Assembly: GCF_037176765.1 (NCBI RefSeq)
Contig: NC_090022.1
Location: forward strand, 76,757,209 to 76,821,208
Direction: 5' to 3'
From: Anolis sagrei
Taxonomy: Eukaryota > Chordata > Lepidosauria > Squamata > Anolidae
Length of the DNA: 64,000 nt
The position numbers and the translations under genes were made by a program. Of this stretch, positions 23,106 to 34,165 are shown one piece after another (within the stretch, counting starts at the first letter, position 1; the number at the start of each line of letters is the position of its first letter). The notes below the pieces were generated by a model. It saw only the letters and a program-made list of their open reading frames with translations, had not been told where the DNA came from and made no database searches.

Positions 23106-24420
23106 GCTTCCTTTCTGGCTTTTGTCATTTAGTTATTACAGTTATATCCCATCTTACTTCCAAGGAGCTGGAAGGAATATGCATGCTTTTTATTTGCCCC
23201 ATTAACCTCACAACAGTGTTACATAGTAGGTTAACCTGAAAATAATGAATTGTCCATGATCAACCCTTGAACTTCATGGTTGAATGCAGAGTTGAACACT
23301 GTTCTCCCAGCTACTAAATGTGATATCCTGACAATTACCCACCTGTTTTTATTGAAGAGTTCTTTGTATGCTTACTGTTCTGTCTTTGTAGCACCAAGGA
23401 TTGGGGGGGGGGGGGGGGGGGGGAGAAACTGAAAGGGAGAGAAGTAGAAGGAACCCCATTACCACTTTTCATGTTTGTACATTGAGATCATAGCAGATTT
23501 GCACCCCTTTAGGTAAAGGTAGTGTTGTGTTTAATGCCTTGGCTCTGTGGGAGTTCTTTGAAAGACAATACTGCTATTTTTATTCTTTGATCAACCTATT
23601 TTTGGAAGGAGCAAAGGAACACAATTTGTTTTGTCTTAGACATGTGTTTGGTCTCCCTTGTTCCTGTCACAATGGCAACAGCAACGTTGTTCTTCCTGTG
23701 TTCCGTTCAGCTCACCAATATTTCCTTAATGGGACACGTGTGAGCTTGACCCAAGAGATTTTTCTTTCCAGAAAAAAAAAAGAAACCCTTCTGCCTGCAG
23801 TTCCATTCCTGTGTGCAGAAGCTGATTGGGCAGGCAATTGAATTTCACTTCAACAACAGTGTCAGGCAGTGATGTCGTGTTAAATACTGAAGTGTAGGCC
23901 CTCACCACAAGAGTCTCTATAGCAACGTAATGATCGAAGGTCCAAAAGTGCAAGCAGTTTTGTTGGTCTCAAACAATTTCCAGCAATTTTCATCTCCACA
24001 AGGAAGAAGGTTTATATGTGTCTGTATATGTATATACATATACACATATATAACACTTCTAAATACTATTTAGGACGACACATAACCAATTCATTGCCAC
24101 TGGGAAGAATACACTTTTGCTCCAAGTACTCTGGGGTATCTGCTAAATTCAGAAGGAGGTGTGCATTGGGGGAGAGTAGGTGATGTTATTACTTCTGCAA
24201 ATCCAAACTCCTCAGGGCTTTGAATCAGTGAACATTGGCTCCACTTCATCCCTGATGACTGGGATCTTTCACCAGGCTGTCTCATGGGACATAGAGGGCT
24301 GGCTATGCATCACCAGAAAAGTGTTTTCCAACACCTTGGCATTGGTTTGCATCCCAGTTAAATGTTTGCAGCAGACCCAGGCCAGGTTTCTTAAAATGCC
24401 CTGGACTAAGTACAGATAAG
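23106..24420. other. PRR7 first-intron sequence
   Basis: Contains a G run (23403-23423) and a TA-rich palindromic tract (24014-24052). No exon recognised. Confidence 0.55.
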
Positions 24421-24755
24421 GAACCCCCGGTGGCACAGTGGGTTAAGGCGCTGAGATGCGGAACTTGCAGACTGAAAGGTTACAGGTCTGAATTTGGGGA
24501 GCAGCATGAGCTCCCGCTGTTAGGCCCAGCTCCTGCCAATCTAACAGTTTGAAAACATGCAAATGTGAGTAGATTAATAGGTACCTCTCTGGCAGGAAGG
24601 TAAGGACGTTCCATGCAGTCATGCTGGCCTCATGACCTTGGAGATGTCTACGTACAACACCGGCTCTTCGGCTTAGAAATGGAGATGAGCACCATTCCCC
24701 AGAGCTTGACAAGACTGGACTTAATGTCAGGGGAAAACCTTTGCCTTTACCTTTA
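24421..24755 (+). mobile_element. Sauria-type SINE, nearly complete
   Basis: Starts GAACCCCCGGTGGCACAGTG, B-box region GGTTACAGGTCTGAATTTGG, and ends TTAATGTCAGGGGAAAACCT then TTGCCTTTACCTTTA. About 335 bp and full length at both ends. Confidence 0.9.
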
Positions 24756-24899
24756 AGTTCATGGGGGTAATCTACTCCAGGTTTTATTTTAACTGTCTAA
24801 AAACGCTACATCACTTGGCCTGTAGCCTTGGCAGCTACAGAACAATAAAGCTTGCACCTAAAGCTTGTGTTTAGAACTCGGGCTTCTAAACACAAGGGA

Positions 24900-25160
24900 C
24901 TAGTGGTATCCCCAAGAGGAGACAGGGAGCCCTGCTGCAATGGATCCAAAGGCCACCCAGCCCAGCCTCCTGTGTGCCACAGTGGCCAACCAGCCCACCC
25001 CACTCTCCGGACCAACCTTGAGTCAACTGATTTATCTCCCTATTGAACCACCATTCACTAGTAGATTCAGGGATCTATTGCATTAACTGGGCTAGATTGG
25101 ACTAGATGGTTCTTGAGGTCCTTTCTAACTCTGTGTTTCTCTGTGATTGAGAGTAGTAGG
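24900..25160 (+). repeat. dispersed repeat, copy 2, followed by a CR1-like end
   Basis: 24911-24997 repeats 21548-21640. About 25075-25160 reads TTGGACTAGATGGTTCTTGA and CCTTTCTAACTCTGTG, a diverged CR1 3' end. Confidence 0.55.
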
Positions 25161-26050
25161 ATTCTATCCAGAAGGGAGTGCTTTACTTTAGCCCCAACTG
25201 AACCTCACATGGATTCCTTTTGGCCTTCGTGTTCTAAGATTCAGAGGAGAATCACAAAGATGGCCAAAGCTGCTAATTGGTAAAGGCTTACAAGGGTAGA
25301 GACCAAAGTGCATGGGGAAGAAGCAAACCTGGGTTTCTCTGACACCTCCTCTCAATGATATCCTCATTAGGCTGTCTCCCAACATTTGTACATGATTTTC
25401 CCTTCCTAAAAAGTTGAAATGCCTCCTCTAAGATTTAGTTTCTGGCAGTAAGAGCTTTAAGCGAAAGTATGTTGGTATTTTTGGCCCCACCCTTTGGCTC
25501 TGCTTGCCACTGGAGAACTTTACAGAAATGGAATTCAGCCCTTGGGCTGAAAGAGGTGCCCTTTCCCTCCTCCAGCATGCAAGAACGGGAAACTCCTTCA
25601 CTGGAAAAGATTTTTGACACCTATTGTTTGGTCATCAGAGCAATTCTTGCTGGTGCTTTTCAATGGTCTTTCCCAGTGGTTGTTGGTTTCTGGAATTCTT
25701 CAAGGCACTCCTTGCATTTTCAAGAGAACATATGCAAGACCGCTGAGCACAGATTCTTTCTACCTTAACCGTTACAGAGATTTCTTGCTCTTGTGAACTG
25801 TACATTCTTCATTAGATCTCAGATATAAATTAAGTCTAGCCACAAAAAATGAAGCTAGTTTTGAGTGTCTAGCTTGAACTCTGATAACAAATAATTTGCT
25901 TAGCCTCATAGTAATTAAACATGGTAGAGAATGGTGGTGGGGATGGAGAAACATTTCATATTAGATGTGGCTTGCTCTCTTGTAATTCATTGAAGTTTTG
26001 AGGTTGTGAGTAATACTGCTGTCTATGTCTGAAGGAAGATCAGAAGGTGC
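25161..26050. other. PRR7 first-intron sequence, nothing recognised
   Basis: No exon or repeat family recognised. Confidence 0.55.
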
Positions 26051-26305
26051 TTTGTTGTTGTTTATTCGTTCAGTTGCTTCCAACTCTTTGTGACCTCATG
26101 GACCAGCCCACGCTAGAGCTCCCTGTCAGCCATCAGCACCCCCAACTCCTTCAGAGTCAAGCCAGTCACTTCAAGGATGCCATCCATCCATCTTGCCTTT
26201 GGTCGGCCCCTCTTCCTTTTTCCTTCCATTTTCCCCAGCAATATTGTCTTCTCTAAGCTTTCCTATCTTCTCATTATGTGGCCAAAGTACTTCTCTTCTG
26301 TTGCA
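26051..26305 (-). mobile_element. BovB LINE 3' end
   Basis: Contains the inverse of BovB 3' sequence: TTCAGTTGCTTCCAACTCTT, TGACCTCATGGACCAGCCCA and CTTCTCATTATGTGGCCAAA. Longer than the copy at 3673. Confidence 0.85.
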
Positions 26306-26808
26306 AGTATGCCCTGATTCTTAGGCTTCTGATCATCAGGATTTGAAAATGCTAAATTCTGCTAATATAGTACAACCTCTGTATCTACAGGGCATATATT
26401 CCTAAACGTTATGTTGTTAATAGCAAATCCTATTGAAACGAAGGACTACCAGTTGAAGATTATCATACTGTTGTAGTAGAAAATGCCTAGAGAGGCCATA
26501 TTTTGTAGGAAATGCATAAATGAAACAGCAGGTATTATCCTTCAGATAAAGACTCATAATGTATAGTCCTTAAAAATCCACAACCAGCATGGCCAGCTGT
26601 AGTTTAAAAAAGTAACTTACCTAAACTCTGCATTGGCTCCTGTAGGAACAAAATTCTGGAGTAGCTAAACCTTTTGAATATGATCCTTTCAGGATCCACA
26701 TAACTTCACTTGGAAACCCCTGAACAACAGGAAACATGGTCAGCCTAGTTCTGTAGTAGTTGTTACCAAATCTGAGAACAGAAGGAGCCCCAAATCTGAG
26801 TACAGAAG
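26306..26808. other. PRR7 first-intron sequence, nothing recognised
   Basis: No exon or repeat family recognised. Confidence 0.55.
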
Positions 26809-27066
26809 GTGCAGTGGGTTAAACTCTAGTGTTGGCAGGACTGAAGACGGACAGGTTGCAGGTTCGAATCCAGGGAGAGCACGGATGAGCTCCCTCTGTC
26901 AGCTCCAGCTCCCCATTTGGGGACATGAGAGAAGCCTCCCACAAGGATGGTAAAAAATCAAAACATCCTGGCATCCCCTGGGCAACGTCTTTGCAGACGG
27001 CCAATTCTCTCACACCAGAAGCAACTTGTGGTTTCTCAAGTCTCTCTTGACGTGCACACAAAAAAC
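26809..27066 (+). mobile_element. tRNA-derived SINE, type B
   Basis: B box GGTTCGAATCC at about 26861, body CTCCCATTT-like GGGGACATGAGAGAAGCCTC, tail CTCAAGTCTCTCTTGACGTG and A-rich end. Confidence 0.85.
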
Positions 27067-27769
27067 TGAGTACAGAGAAATTCCCCATGCACATTGGGTT
27101 ATATTTGTAGTTCTTTCACTTTGGTTCTGGCTGTATAGCTGTAATGTAATGAATGTCGCTTATATCTCTTAACCATGCCTACTTTTTACCTCTGGCTCAT
27201 GATGGCTTCCAACAAGTTTTCATCAACATCATGGGAACTTTGATCAGAAAGAGATTGTTTGCTCAGCATATAGCTTCTCAAAAGAATTTAATCACAGCTG
27301 CTGACAATTCTTTGCTAATATAAGTTATGTTATCAGTGACCATTATGTTAAGAGCATGCATAGATATGACTTTTTCATACAAAACACATGCATGCCCTCA
27401 TTTGAGACCTATAGGTGCTCTGTTTGAAGACTGCTGATTGCACATTTGTCATAAAACTAAGACTGAGAGGACAACCTTGAGGACAAGTTGAGGCTATGGT
27501 ATTGGGATTGTAAAATTTGAGGAAGCTCACAGTTTGAAAAGGATACTTTTTGGATTACATCTTAGGGAATCTCCAGTTATATCTTTGGTTGCACGTTGGG
27601 AGATTAGTCCAAAAGGTAACTTTACTCCAGCAGGAGTACTACTTCCTATGTTTGACTTTACAGACAAGGAGTGGCTGCCCTCTGTATTGTATGGAGAACT
27701 TTTTTATTTGGAGTGTCTCTGTTATCCTGAAAACATGGCCTGAGGAGCAGACTTCCTTCTTCTTAGGTG
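27067..27769. other. PRR7 first-intron sequence, nothing recognised
   Basis: AT-rich. No exon or repeat family recognised. Confidence 0.55.
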
Positions 27770-28155
27770 ATCCTTTGTAGCTCGAGGATGATTGTCTTCG
27801 AGATGTGGTGTCTTGGTAGTGGTCTGTAGATGGCTGTGGAGCCTTATTCTTGATCTGTATCTTCTCCCACAGTGAGGTCATGGGTTTCCAGGTGGAAGGT
27901 GATCCTGGTCAGGGTTGGCTTGACGCACCTTCCTCTTGGACATTTCTCTCTTTTGCCCTCCATTCGTCCTCTTTGAATTCTGCAGCACTGCTGGTCACAG
28001 CTAACTTCCAGTTAGAGCGCTCAAAGGCCAGGGCTTCCCAGTTCTCACTGTCTATGCCACAGTTTTTAAGGTTGGCTTTAAGCCCATCTTTAAATTTCTT
28101 TTCCTGTCCACCAACATTCCATTTCCCATTCTTGAGTTTGGAGTAGAGTAGCTGC
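27770..28155 (-). mobile_element. LINE fragment, clade uncertain
   Basis: The minus strand encodes peptides resembling the C-terminal region of a non-LTR element (a SNWKLAVTSSAAEF-like stretch). The start TCCTTTGTAGCTCGAGGATG is typical of dispersed LINE ends. Assignment rests on general resemblance. Confidence 0.45.
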
Positions 28156-29029
28156 TAATATAACAAGGAAGAGGGTGCAGAGTAGCTATTGTGGCTTTTC
28201 ATGGTGGAAGTGACAAATTTAGCTTAAGGCATTAAATTGCATATACGACTACACTGTATGGAAAGTTGGTGGCCATTATTCTATGACTTGATAGAGAATG
28301 GGAAAAGAAACCAAATAGACCTTGTGCCATGTGGCTAGCCAGCTCTGGTGTGGGGAAGGTGTGCATCGTACATGTAGCGGTTGCTGCTGGAGAGAAAAGC
28401 AAGTGCACTTGGCCTGCCAATCCCATTAGGAGGAAATTTCAGGCAGCACTTTTGTACTTGAGCTTTGCTGTTCTGTCAGCTTCTCTGGCTGCAGAATTAA
28501 ATGTTTTGTGCTTTGTCCTTTTCTGAAACTCCTCTTCCCTGCCAGAGCTGTGGCATGTCATGTGCTCTGGCGCAGGTGTATATAGTCTATCTTGCACTCT
28601 TTCTTTTTCAGGCATTCATCATCTTGGCAGAAATGGGACTCATTGTTGGCTTAGAAAATCAATGGCCTAGATCCAGCATTGAAAGGTGTATATATATCAT
28701 TTAGCTACATCTCCAGAGCTATTTCTGCCCCCCCTCCCCCACCATCCTTTGGGAGGAACAGTCCCCACCAGCAAGGTAGTGTTGCTAGAAAGTGAGGACA
28801 TCTATGCCAGGCATCTGCAGACACACACGATAGCCATACAAATTACAGCCTTGCAGTTCATCCAGCTACGGGAAAATGGCAGGACACTTCCCCATTCATC
28901 CCCTCACACTCTGACAACACAGAAATGGCCACGTCAGGGCAACTGTACCCCTTAAAGGTGAGTTAGGCGTATTTTGATTGCTGCATGGTCAGAACTGAAA
29001 TTCAACCTCCAAAACAACCAAATGGGTGA
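28156..29029. other. PRR7 first-intron sequence, nothing recognised
   Basis: No exon or repeat family recognised. Confidence 0.5.
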
Positions 29030-29205
29030 ATTGTGGTTATGTAGTGGTTTGAGTGTTGAATTATGACTCTGGAGACCAGGGTTCAAATCCACAGCCATGA
29101 AAACCTACTAGATGACCCTGGGCAAGCCTCAGCTCCAGAAAACCCTACAATATTTTCACCATAAGATGGAAATTATTTGAAGGCATACAACAACAACTGG
29201 TTCGC
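29030..29205 (+). mobile_element. tRNA-derived MIR-like SINE, type C
   Basis: AGTGGTTTGAGTGTTGAATT head, GGTTCAAATCC B box, GATGACCCTGGGCAAG core and a GAAGGCATACAACAACAAC end. Confidence 0.75.
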
Positions 29206-29599
29206 TAACAGTAGTTTGGCCTTCTCTTTGTGCCAGTAGAAATGCCTATGTTTGGTCAGTGTTTTGTCTTTGTAGCTGTAGTCACTTTGCTCAGTTACTG
29301 GCATAGACTGGTGAAGCAAGGAGGCTACTTGGCTGGTATTCATATGTGTATGGGTGGGGAAAGGAGGCTGCTTTCTCATCCTCTTGGTATCAGCTTGAAA
29401 GTACAGCCTCCTTTGTGTTGGAGGAGAGGGATGCTGGCATCATGCATGCTGGGATGACTGTGCTCTCCTCCACGAAGTTCCCTCCGTTGCTGCTTTGCTC
29501 ATGTTAACGGGGGAGGGATTAAGTGAACACAGGGCATGTTCTGTGAAATAATACCTGTCTGCCTCTCTTGGCTCAACGGCCTTGTTTGTCTGTTTGCAG

Positions 29600-30264
29600 A
29601 GAAGGAGTTCCTGCCAGTCTTGCCATTGGCCCTGCAAAGCCCTGATCCCGCAATGGGAAGAAGTTGGGCCGGGTGCTGGTGTTACTGGTCTTGCCAAACC
29701 AAGTATCCGAGAACACAGGAGCTCGAAGAAGAGAGTCCAGGCCGTGCCCGCGAACTGCCCCAACCCTCTGCTTTCCTCCATTGGGTTCCTTTAGGGGCAA
29801 GAACTCCCCCCTCCCTGTGAAAAGCCCAAGTCGGTCCCAGCATCCAGCCGACCGTTCCCATGGCAACGGCTGCAGAGCACATGCTGGAGGCGGCGTGACT
29901 GGAAGGGGCTAAGCTGCTGCACGCACACCAAACCGGGACCCGAAATTGCACTGCCCTTGACCGAGGTCATGCAAGTGGTGGCCCCTGGATGGTAATGTGG
30001 CCTTAAGCCAGGACTTCGGCCATATTTTGGAAAAGGCAAGAGAGCAAGTTCAAGGGGAGCAGGGGGAGGCTTACAGTCCCATCAACATGGCTGGGCAGCA
30101 AGGGATGCAGAGAGAAAGTCGTCTGCAGAAGTAAGCCCGTTTGTACATTTGCGGAAGCAACTACAGAGAAAGAGAGCAAGTCTTCCTTCCAGTCCAACTC
30201 CCTGCCCAACTGCACTGAAGAAGACCTTTCGGGTTCAAACCCCCTGCCCCCTTCAGGAGCCAAG
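29600..30264 (+). other. PRR7: candidate PRR7 5' untranslated region
   Basis: A pyrimidine-rich acceptor (TGTTTGCAG) ends at 29599, and the sequence then runs without a strong barrier to the PRR7 start at 30265. Two readings are possible. Either one long exon of about 1 kb holds 5'UTR plus coding sequence, or a non-coding exon 29600-29991 (donor ATG|GTAATG) is followed by an intron ending at a good acceptor (CCCCCTTCAG, 30256) eight bases before the start codon. The first reading would carry a short upstream frame at 29653-29820 (55 codons plus stop). Confidence 0.4.
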
Positions 30265-30595
30265 ATGGTGATGTCCCACGGCACCTACACCTTCCTCACC
30301 TGCTTTGCCGGCTTCTGGCTTATCTGGGGGCTCATTGTGCTGCTGTGTTGCTTCTGCAGCTACTTGCGGCGGCGCATGAAACGACGGCAGGAGGAGCGGC
30401 TGCGGGAGCAGCACCTGCGCACTCTGGAGATGGAGCCCCTGCACTACGAGGGGTATGGGGGCCCTGCCTATGGGGGCCCTGGCTATGGCGGTGGCTACAT
30501 CAGAAACCCACCAGGCATCCCCGTGCCCCACCGACTCCGCATTGAGCCTCATCGCCCTCACATCCCACCCCCACGCCCATGGAGCTGCAGGCATG
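30265..30595 (+). CDS. PRR7: PRR7 coding exon 1
   Basis: 331 nt, 110 codons plus one base, ending at donor CATG|GTAAGG (phase 1). It encodes the membrane span, the juxtamembrane basic helix and the variable linker. Identity to human is very high up to about residue 58 and then falls: the His/Pro-rich tract of mammals is absent and a Gly-Tyr-rich tract stands in its place. The ending PPPRPWS again resembles human PPRPWS. Confidence 0.93.
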
Positions 30596-32148
30596 GTAAG
30601 GGGCAAAGGGGTTGGGTGGGCTGTAGAGGACACCACTGTGGTGCAGGACTAAAGGGATGGTGGCTCGGGGCAGGGGAACAGATCAATGGCCAGGTATGTG
30701 GCTGACCTGACATTTCAGAGTCTGAAAGCTGTAAGAATTGAAATGATTATTCATTACTCTATTTTATAGTCTCAGCTTCTTGAAAGCATGCAGAAATGAG
30801 TGATCCCTGCAGTGTACAAAACAGGGCTCAGCATCTTGCCCTTGAAAAGTTTTTGGTATTGCATATCCCATCATGCCTCACAATTGTTTTCGCTAGTGGA
30901 TGATTCTGGGAATTGGAGCCCAACAATCTCTGGAAAGCCATGTATTTTGGTTTCTTATGCTGATTATCTTATTTAAATGATAGGCATTTAAATAAGATAA
31001 TAAGATAAGATGACTGAGTAGGAGGCCCTGTTCCAGAAATCTAACAATAGTCACACCTGCCCTACCTAGCTTGTTTTCTTACTTGCTATACATGTTTTCA
31101 TAATTGTTGCCAATTTTTTGGCTTTCTCAATGGCCACTTATGGAGCCCCCGGTGGCGCAATGGGTTAAATCCTTGCGGCAGCAGTACTCAAGACCAACAG
31201 GTCACAGGTTCGAATCTGAAGAGAGCGCAGGTGAGCTCCCTCTATCAGCTCCAGCTCCTCATTGTGAGGATATGAGCAAAGCCTCCCATAAGGATGTTAA
31301 AACATTAAAACATCTGGGCGTCCCCTAGGCAATGTCCTTGCGGACAGCCAATTCTCTCGCACCAGAAGCAACTTGCAGTTTTTCAAGTCACTCCTGACAT
31401 GAAAAAAAATGTCTACTGCCCTTCATTTTACAGAGAGACCCCTAACTGGTTGAGTAACAACTTCCCTTTTTGATACATTTTAATTGTATTTCAAATTAAC
31501 ATTCATTGGATGTCAGCACCTTTCTATACTTTGAGAGCTAATTGTGAGACAGAAAGTCAGGATAAAATGTAATCTAATAGGATACTAGAAATCAGGGATA
31601 ACAGTACTGTATTTCCAAACTTCACCTGGGATGACTTCTATTTCATTGGGAGCAGGGAGCAAAGAATATCGCCTGGCATCCTCGGGATGAGTACATTGGG
31701 TCAATACCCCATGTGTCACAGCTCTTTGTATTCAACAGGTGTGATATCTTCACTTGTCGATCCGGATCCATCCAAGCCCCCCTGTTATGAGGAAGCTGTC
31801 CTGATGGCTGAGCCCCCGCCACCATACAGCGAAGTCCTGACAGACACACGGGGCTTGTACCGCAAGATTAACGCCCCCTTCCTGAGCCATGATCAGCCAG
31901 AGAAGCAGGAGCAGCCACCCAGCTATAAGCCCCTTTTCCTGGACCGGGGATACGGCTCAGCCCTCCAGCTGCCAAGCTCAACCAGCCGGGGCCCTACTTG
32001 CACCAACCTCTACTTGGAATCAGACCATTCGCAGCGCATCTTCCCGAGCTGGACAGACTCTGAACTCAGCACCAGAGACAGCTATGAGCCTGGGCCCTGG
32101 CATCTGCCTGTCTCAATGCCTTTGTTTGGCAGGACTACGGCAGTTTAG
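30265..32148 (+). CDS. PRR7: PRR7, proline-rich synaptic membrane adaptor (two coding exons, intron 30596-31738)
   Basis: The joined exons encode 246 residues with close match to human PRR7 (274 residues). The first 50 residues are nearly identical to human: a short extracellular N-terminus, one membrane span at about residues 11-34 ending in a Cys-Cys-Phe-Cys cluster (28-31) suited to palmitoylation, then a basic stop-transfer stretch. Residues 61-78 are YGGP-type repeats, followed by a proline-rich linker. The second half carries two PPxY-type motifs (PPCY at 124-127 and PPPY at 137-140, in a run also shared with human) and the C-terminal PDZ ligand TTAV. In mammals PRR7 is a postsynaptic-density protein that binds PSD-95 and is linked to NMDA receptor signalling, c-Jun and apoptosis. 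The start has a good Kozak context (CCAAGATGG). The gene lies tail-to-tail with DBN1, as in human. Confidence 0.95.
30596..31738. other. PRR7: PRR7 intron between coding exons
   Basis: 1143-bp GT-AG intron, phase 1. It holds a type B SINE (31141-31408) and a short inverted repeat (GATTATCTTATTTAAATGAT then ATTTAAATAAGATAAT) near 30961-30997. Confidence 0.85.
31141..31408 (+). mobile_element. tRNA-derived SINE, type B, complete
   Basis: Starts GGAGCCCCCGGTGGCGCAAT, A-box-like GGTTAAATCCTTG, B box GGTTCGAATCTG, ends TCAAGTCACTCCTGACATG plus A run. The least diverged copy here, in the PRR7 intron. Confidence 0.9.
31739..32148 (+). CDS. PRR7: PRR7 coding exon 2 (C-terminal half)
   Basis: The exon follows acceptor TTCAACAG at 31738. 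The joined codon G|GT keeps the frame, and 135 codons follow to a TAG stop at 32146-32148. It contains the conserved [20 protein letters not shown] block, a region matching human [16 protein letters not shown], and the end [10 protein letters not shown], whose last four residues form a type I PDZ ligand. Confidence 0.95.
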
Positions 32149-32490
32149 CATGCCATGCCACAAACTGGGGTGGGTGGGGGTGGGGACTGTGGGTTGCTGC
32201 CCGAACATTGGGGTCTGGGCAGCTTGTTCCCTTGGCCCGTGGGCGCCACCAAGGCCCCTTAGTCCAAGCCTTCCAGCCATGTCTGGGCCACAGGCCTTTA
32301 CAAGGCAAAGAATCCCCGTTGATGCTATTTTGACCTCTCAGCCAGGGCAAGAGTGGGGCTGGTCTCCCCATCTCACCCTCTTCCCTTTTTCTGGGCCCAC
32401 TACAGGCTCTGTTGGTGCTGACTGCAAGGGGGGGCCTCTGGCTTGGCCTAAACTTTGTTTCCTATTTTTTGTTTGTTACATTTTGACAAT

Positions 32491-32496
32491 AATAAA
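32491..32496 (+). terminator. PRR7: PRR7 polyadenylation signal
   Basis: A canonical AATAAA lies about 340 bases after the PRR7 stop codon, followed by a GT-rich stretch (AAAGTTTGTGG) typical of a downstream element. It implies a short 3'UTR and a cleavage site near 32510-32520. Confidence 0.8.
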
Positions 32497-32659
32497 GTTT
32501 GTGGAACCTGATTTATTACAAACCTGGTGCTGGGTGGTTGAGTCCATGTGTCTGAGACATGTTGGGATATCGTGTTCTTACAGTGCCATGTGCATGGTGG
32601 TAGAAAGTAAAGCAACCCTCATTCTCAATTTATTTAATCCTATCCCACTGATTATTGGT

Positions 32660-33160
32660 TTGAACTTCCCATAGGTGATGTGTAGGCTGTGTCTATGTTC
32701 CTCCGAATTGACATCATGAATCCCAGGGATTTTTTGTAGGCAAGGAACGTATACTGAGAGGTAGTTTGCCATTTCCTTCCTCTAAAATATAGCCCACAGC
32801 AGCTAATATTTATTGGTGCTCTCCCATCCAAGTGCTAAGCAGGGCTGATCCTGATTTTGTTGATTTGTTTCTGTGTCAGGAGCGACTTGAGAAACTGCAA
32901 GTCGCTTCTGTTGTGAGAAAATTGGCCATCTGCAAAGGATGTTGCCCAGGGGATGCCCTGATGTTTTGATGTTTTACCATCCTTATAGGGGGCTTCTCTT
33001 ATGTCCCCACATGGGGAGCTGGAGCTGACAGAGGGAGCTCATCTGCACTCTCCCCGGATTCAAACCTGCCAATGGGGGAAATTAAGCAGGGGCTGACCCT
33101 GCTTAATTTCCAAGATCAGGCAGGATCTGTTCCCTTCAGGTATTTTGGCTCTATTGGCAG
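32660..33160 (-). mobile_element. 5S-rRNA-derived SINE split by a type B SINE
   Basis: The left part carries CTCTCCCATCCAAGTGCTAA, the right part GACCCTGCTTAATTTCCAAG and ATCAGGCAGGATC, together inverse 5S rRNA sequence. The interior SINE is at 32857-33076. The target GCAGGGCTGATCCTG is repeated on the far side as GCAGGGGCTGACCCTG. Left of it is the SINE body also seen at 10716. Confidence 0.8.
32857..33076 (-). mobile_element. tRNA-derived SINE, type B, inserted in a 5S SINE
   Basis: Inverse tail TGTCAGGAGCGACTTGAGAA, body and CTCTCCCCGGATTCAAACC B box. The 5' head is truncated. Confidence 0.8.
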
Positions 33161-33262
33161 TCTGAAAGGTCCACAAATGCATTCCTTTGTTACCAGCGCC
33201 ACCTACTGGTGTATTCTCTGCTTCAAGCTATGACTTCATCTGGCACCTACTACTGACTGCAT

Positions 33263-33455
33263 GGAGTCATAGACTCATAGAGTTAGAAGAAACCTTGTGG
33301 GCCATCCAGCCCAACCCCCTGCCAAGAAGCAGGAAAATCACATTCAAAGCACCCCTGACAGATAGCCATCCAGCCTCTGTTTAAAAGCCCCCAAAAAAGG
33401 AGCCTCCACCACACTCCGGGGCAGAGAATTCCACTGCTGAACAGCTCTGACAGGC
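33263..33455 (-). mobile_element. CR1 LINE 3' end
   Basis: Inverse of the CR1 terminus: CATAGACTCATAGAGTTAGA, GGGCCATCCAGCCCAACCCC and CCACACTCCGGGGCAGAGAA. It lies in the spacer between PRR7 and DBN1. Confidence 0.9.
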
Positions 33456-33753
33456 ATACTGTCACCCACAATTATTTCTCCTCTCCTTCCTTATTTACTT
33501 TGCACATGCATGTTGACATTTTCCTAATCTGAAATCTGAAAGTACCTTTTAACCTTTTATGGCTACAAAACAATGCGAGCCTACCCACACATTTTGGAAT
33601 CAAAACAAGTGATAGGTAGGATGAGTCCTCGGTGGTCTTTGGTGGAATCTTCCCCAAACACCCACAACCTTCCATGTTCCTTCCCCAAATTTCCCCTTTA
33701 AATGCAAAAAAGACACCCTGTGCTGCAAAGCCAGCTGCCCTGCTTGGAATCAA

Positions 33754-33763
33754 TTTATTTATT
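33754..33763 (-). terminator. DBN1: DBN1 distal polyadenylation signal (candidate)
   Basis: Two overlapping AATAAA hexamers on the minus strand (33754-33759 and 33758-33763). Use of this site gives a 3'UTR of about 0.9 kb. Confidence 0.5.
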
Positions 33764-34146
33764 AACATACATAAGCACATTGCTGTTACAGAATTTGTGC
33801 TTTCAAAAAAAAAAAACAATTACTGTACGTGAGAGAAAGGAAACCAAGCATGGAATGGGAGAGGGAAAGGGTCGGGAGAAGAAAAGAAGGAGAAATGGGG
33901 AGCCCAGCCAGAGTCTCCCCTTGTCCCAGGCTCTCAGGGCAAAGAAAGACCTGAAGAGAAGGGTCAGGTTTGGGCCGGCTCTCAGACACAGGGCCATGGC
34001 GTTGAACCGTGGTTGGAAAAAACATTCCTTGCTGCTGCTAACTCCTGCTGGAGCCCCAAAGCTGAACGGGGCTCTTGTCACTTCCCTGTTGGGGACCAAA
34101 GGAGGGTGAGGTGATGGGAGCCAGAGCCTTGCCCACACAGGGCCAT

Positions 34147-34165
34147 TTTATTGCCATATTTTATT
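34147..34165 (-). terminator. DBN1: DBN1 proximal polyadenylation signals (candidates)
   Basis: Minus-strand AATAAA at 34147-34152 and again at 34160-34165. Use would give a 3'UTR of about 0.5 kb. Which site is used cannot be told from sequence. Confidence 0.45.

Noticed and set aside
24421-24755. tRNA-like A and B boxes
   Set aside because: They belong to the promoter head of a Sauria-type SINE. There is no complete cloverleaf.
31889-32674. Plus-strand open frame of 261 codons
   Set aside because: It overlaps PRR7 exon 2 in another frame and runs through the 3'UTR and polyadenylation signal.
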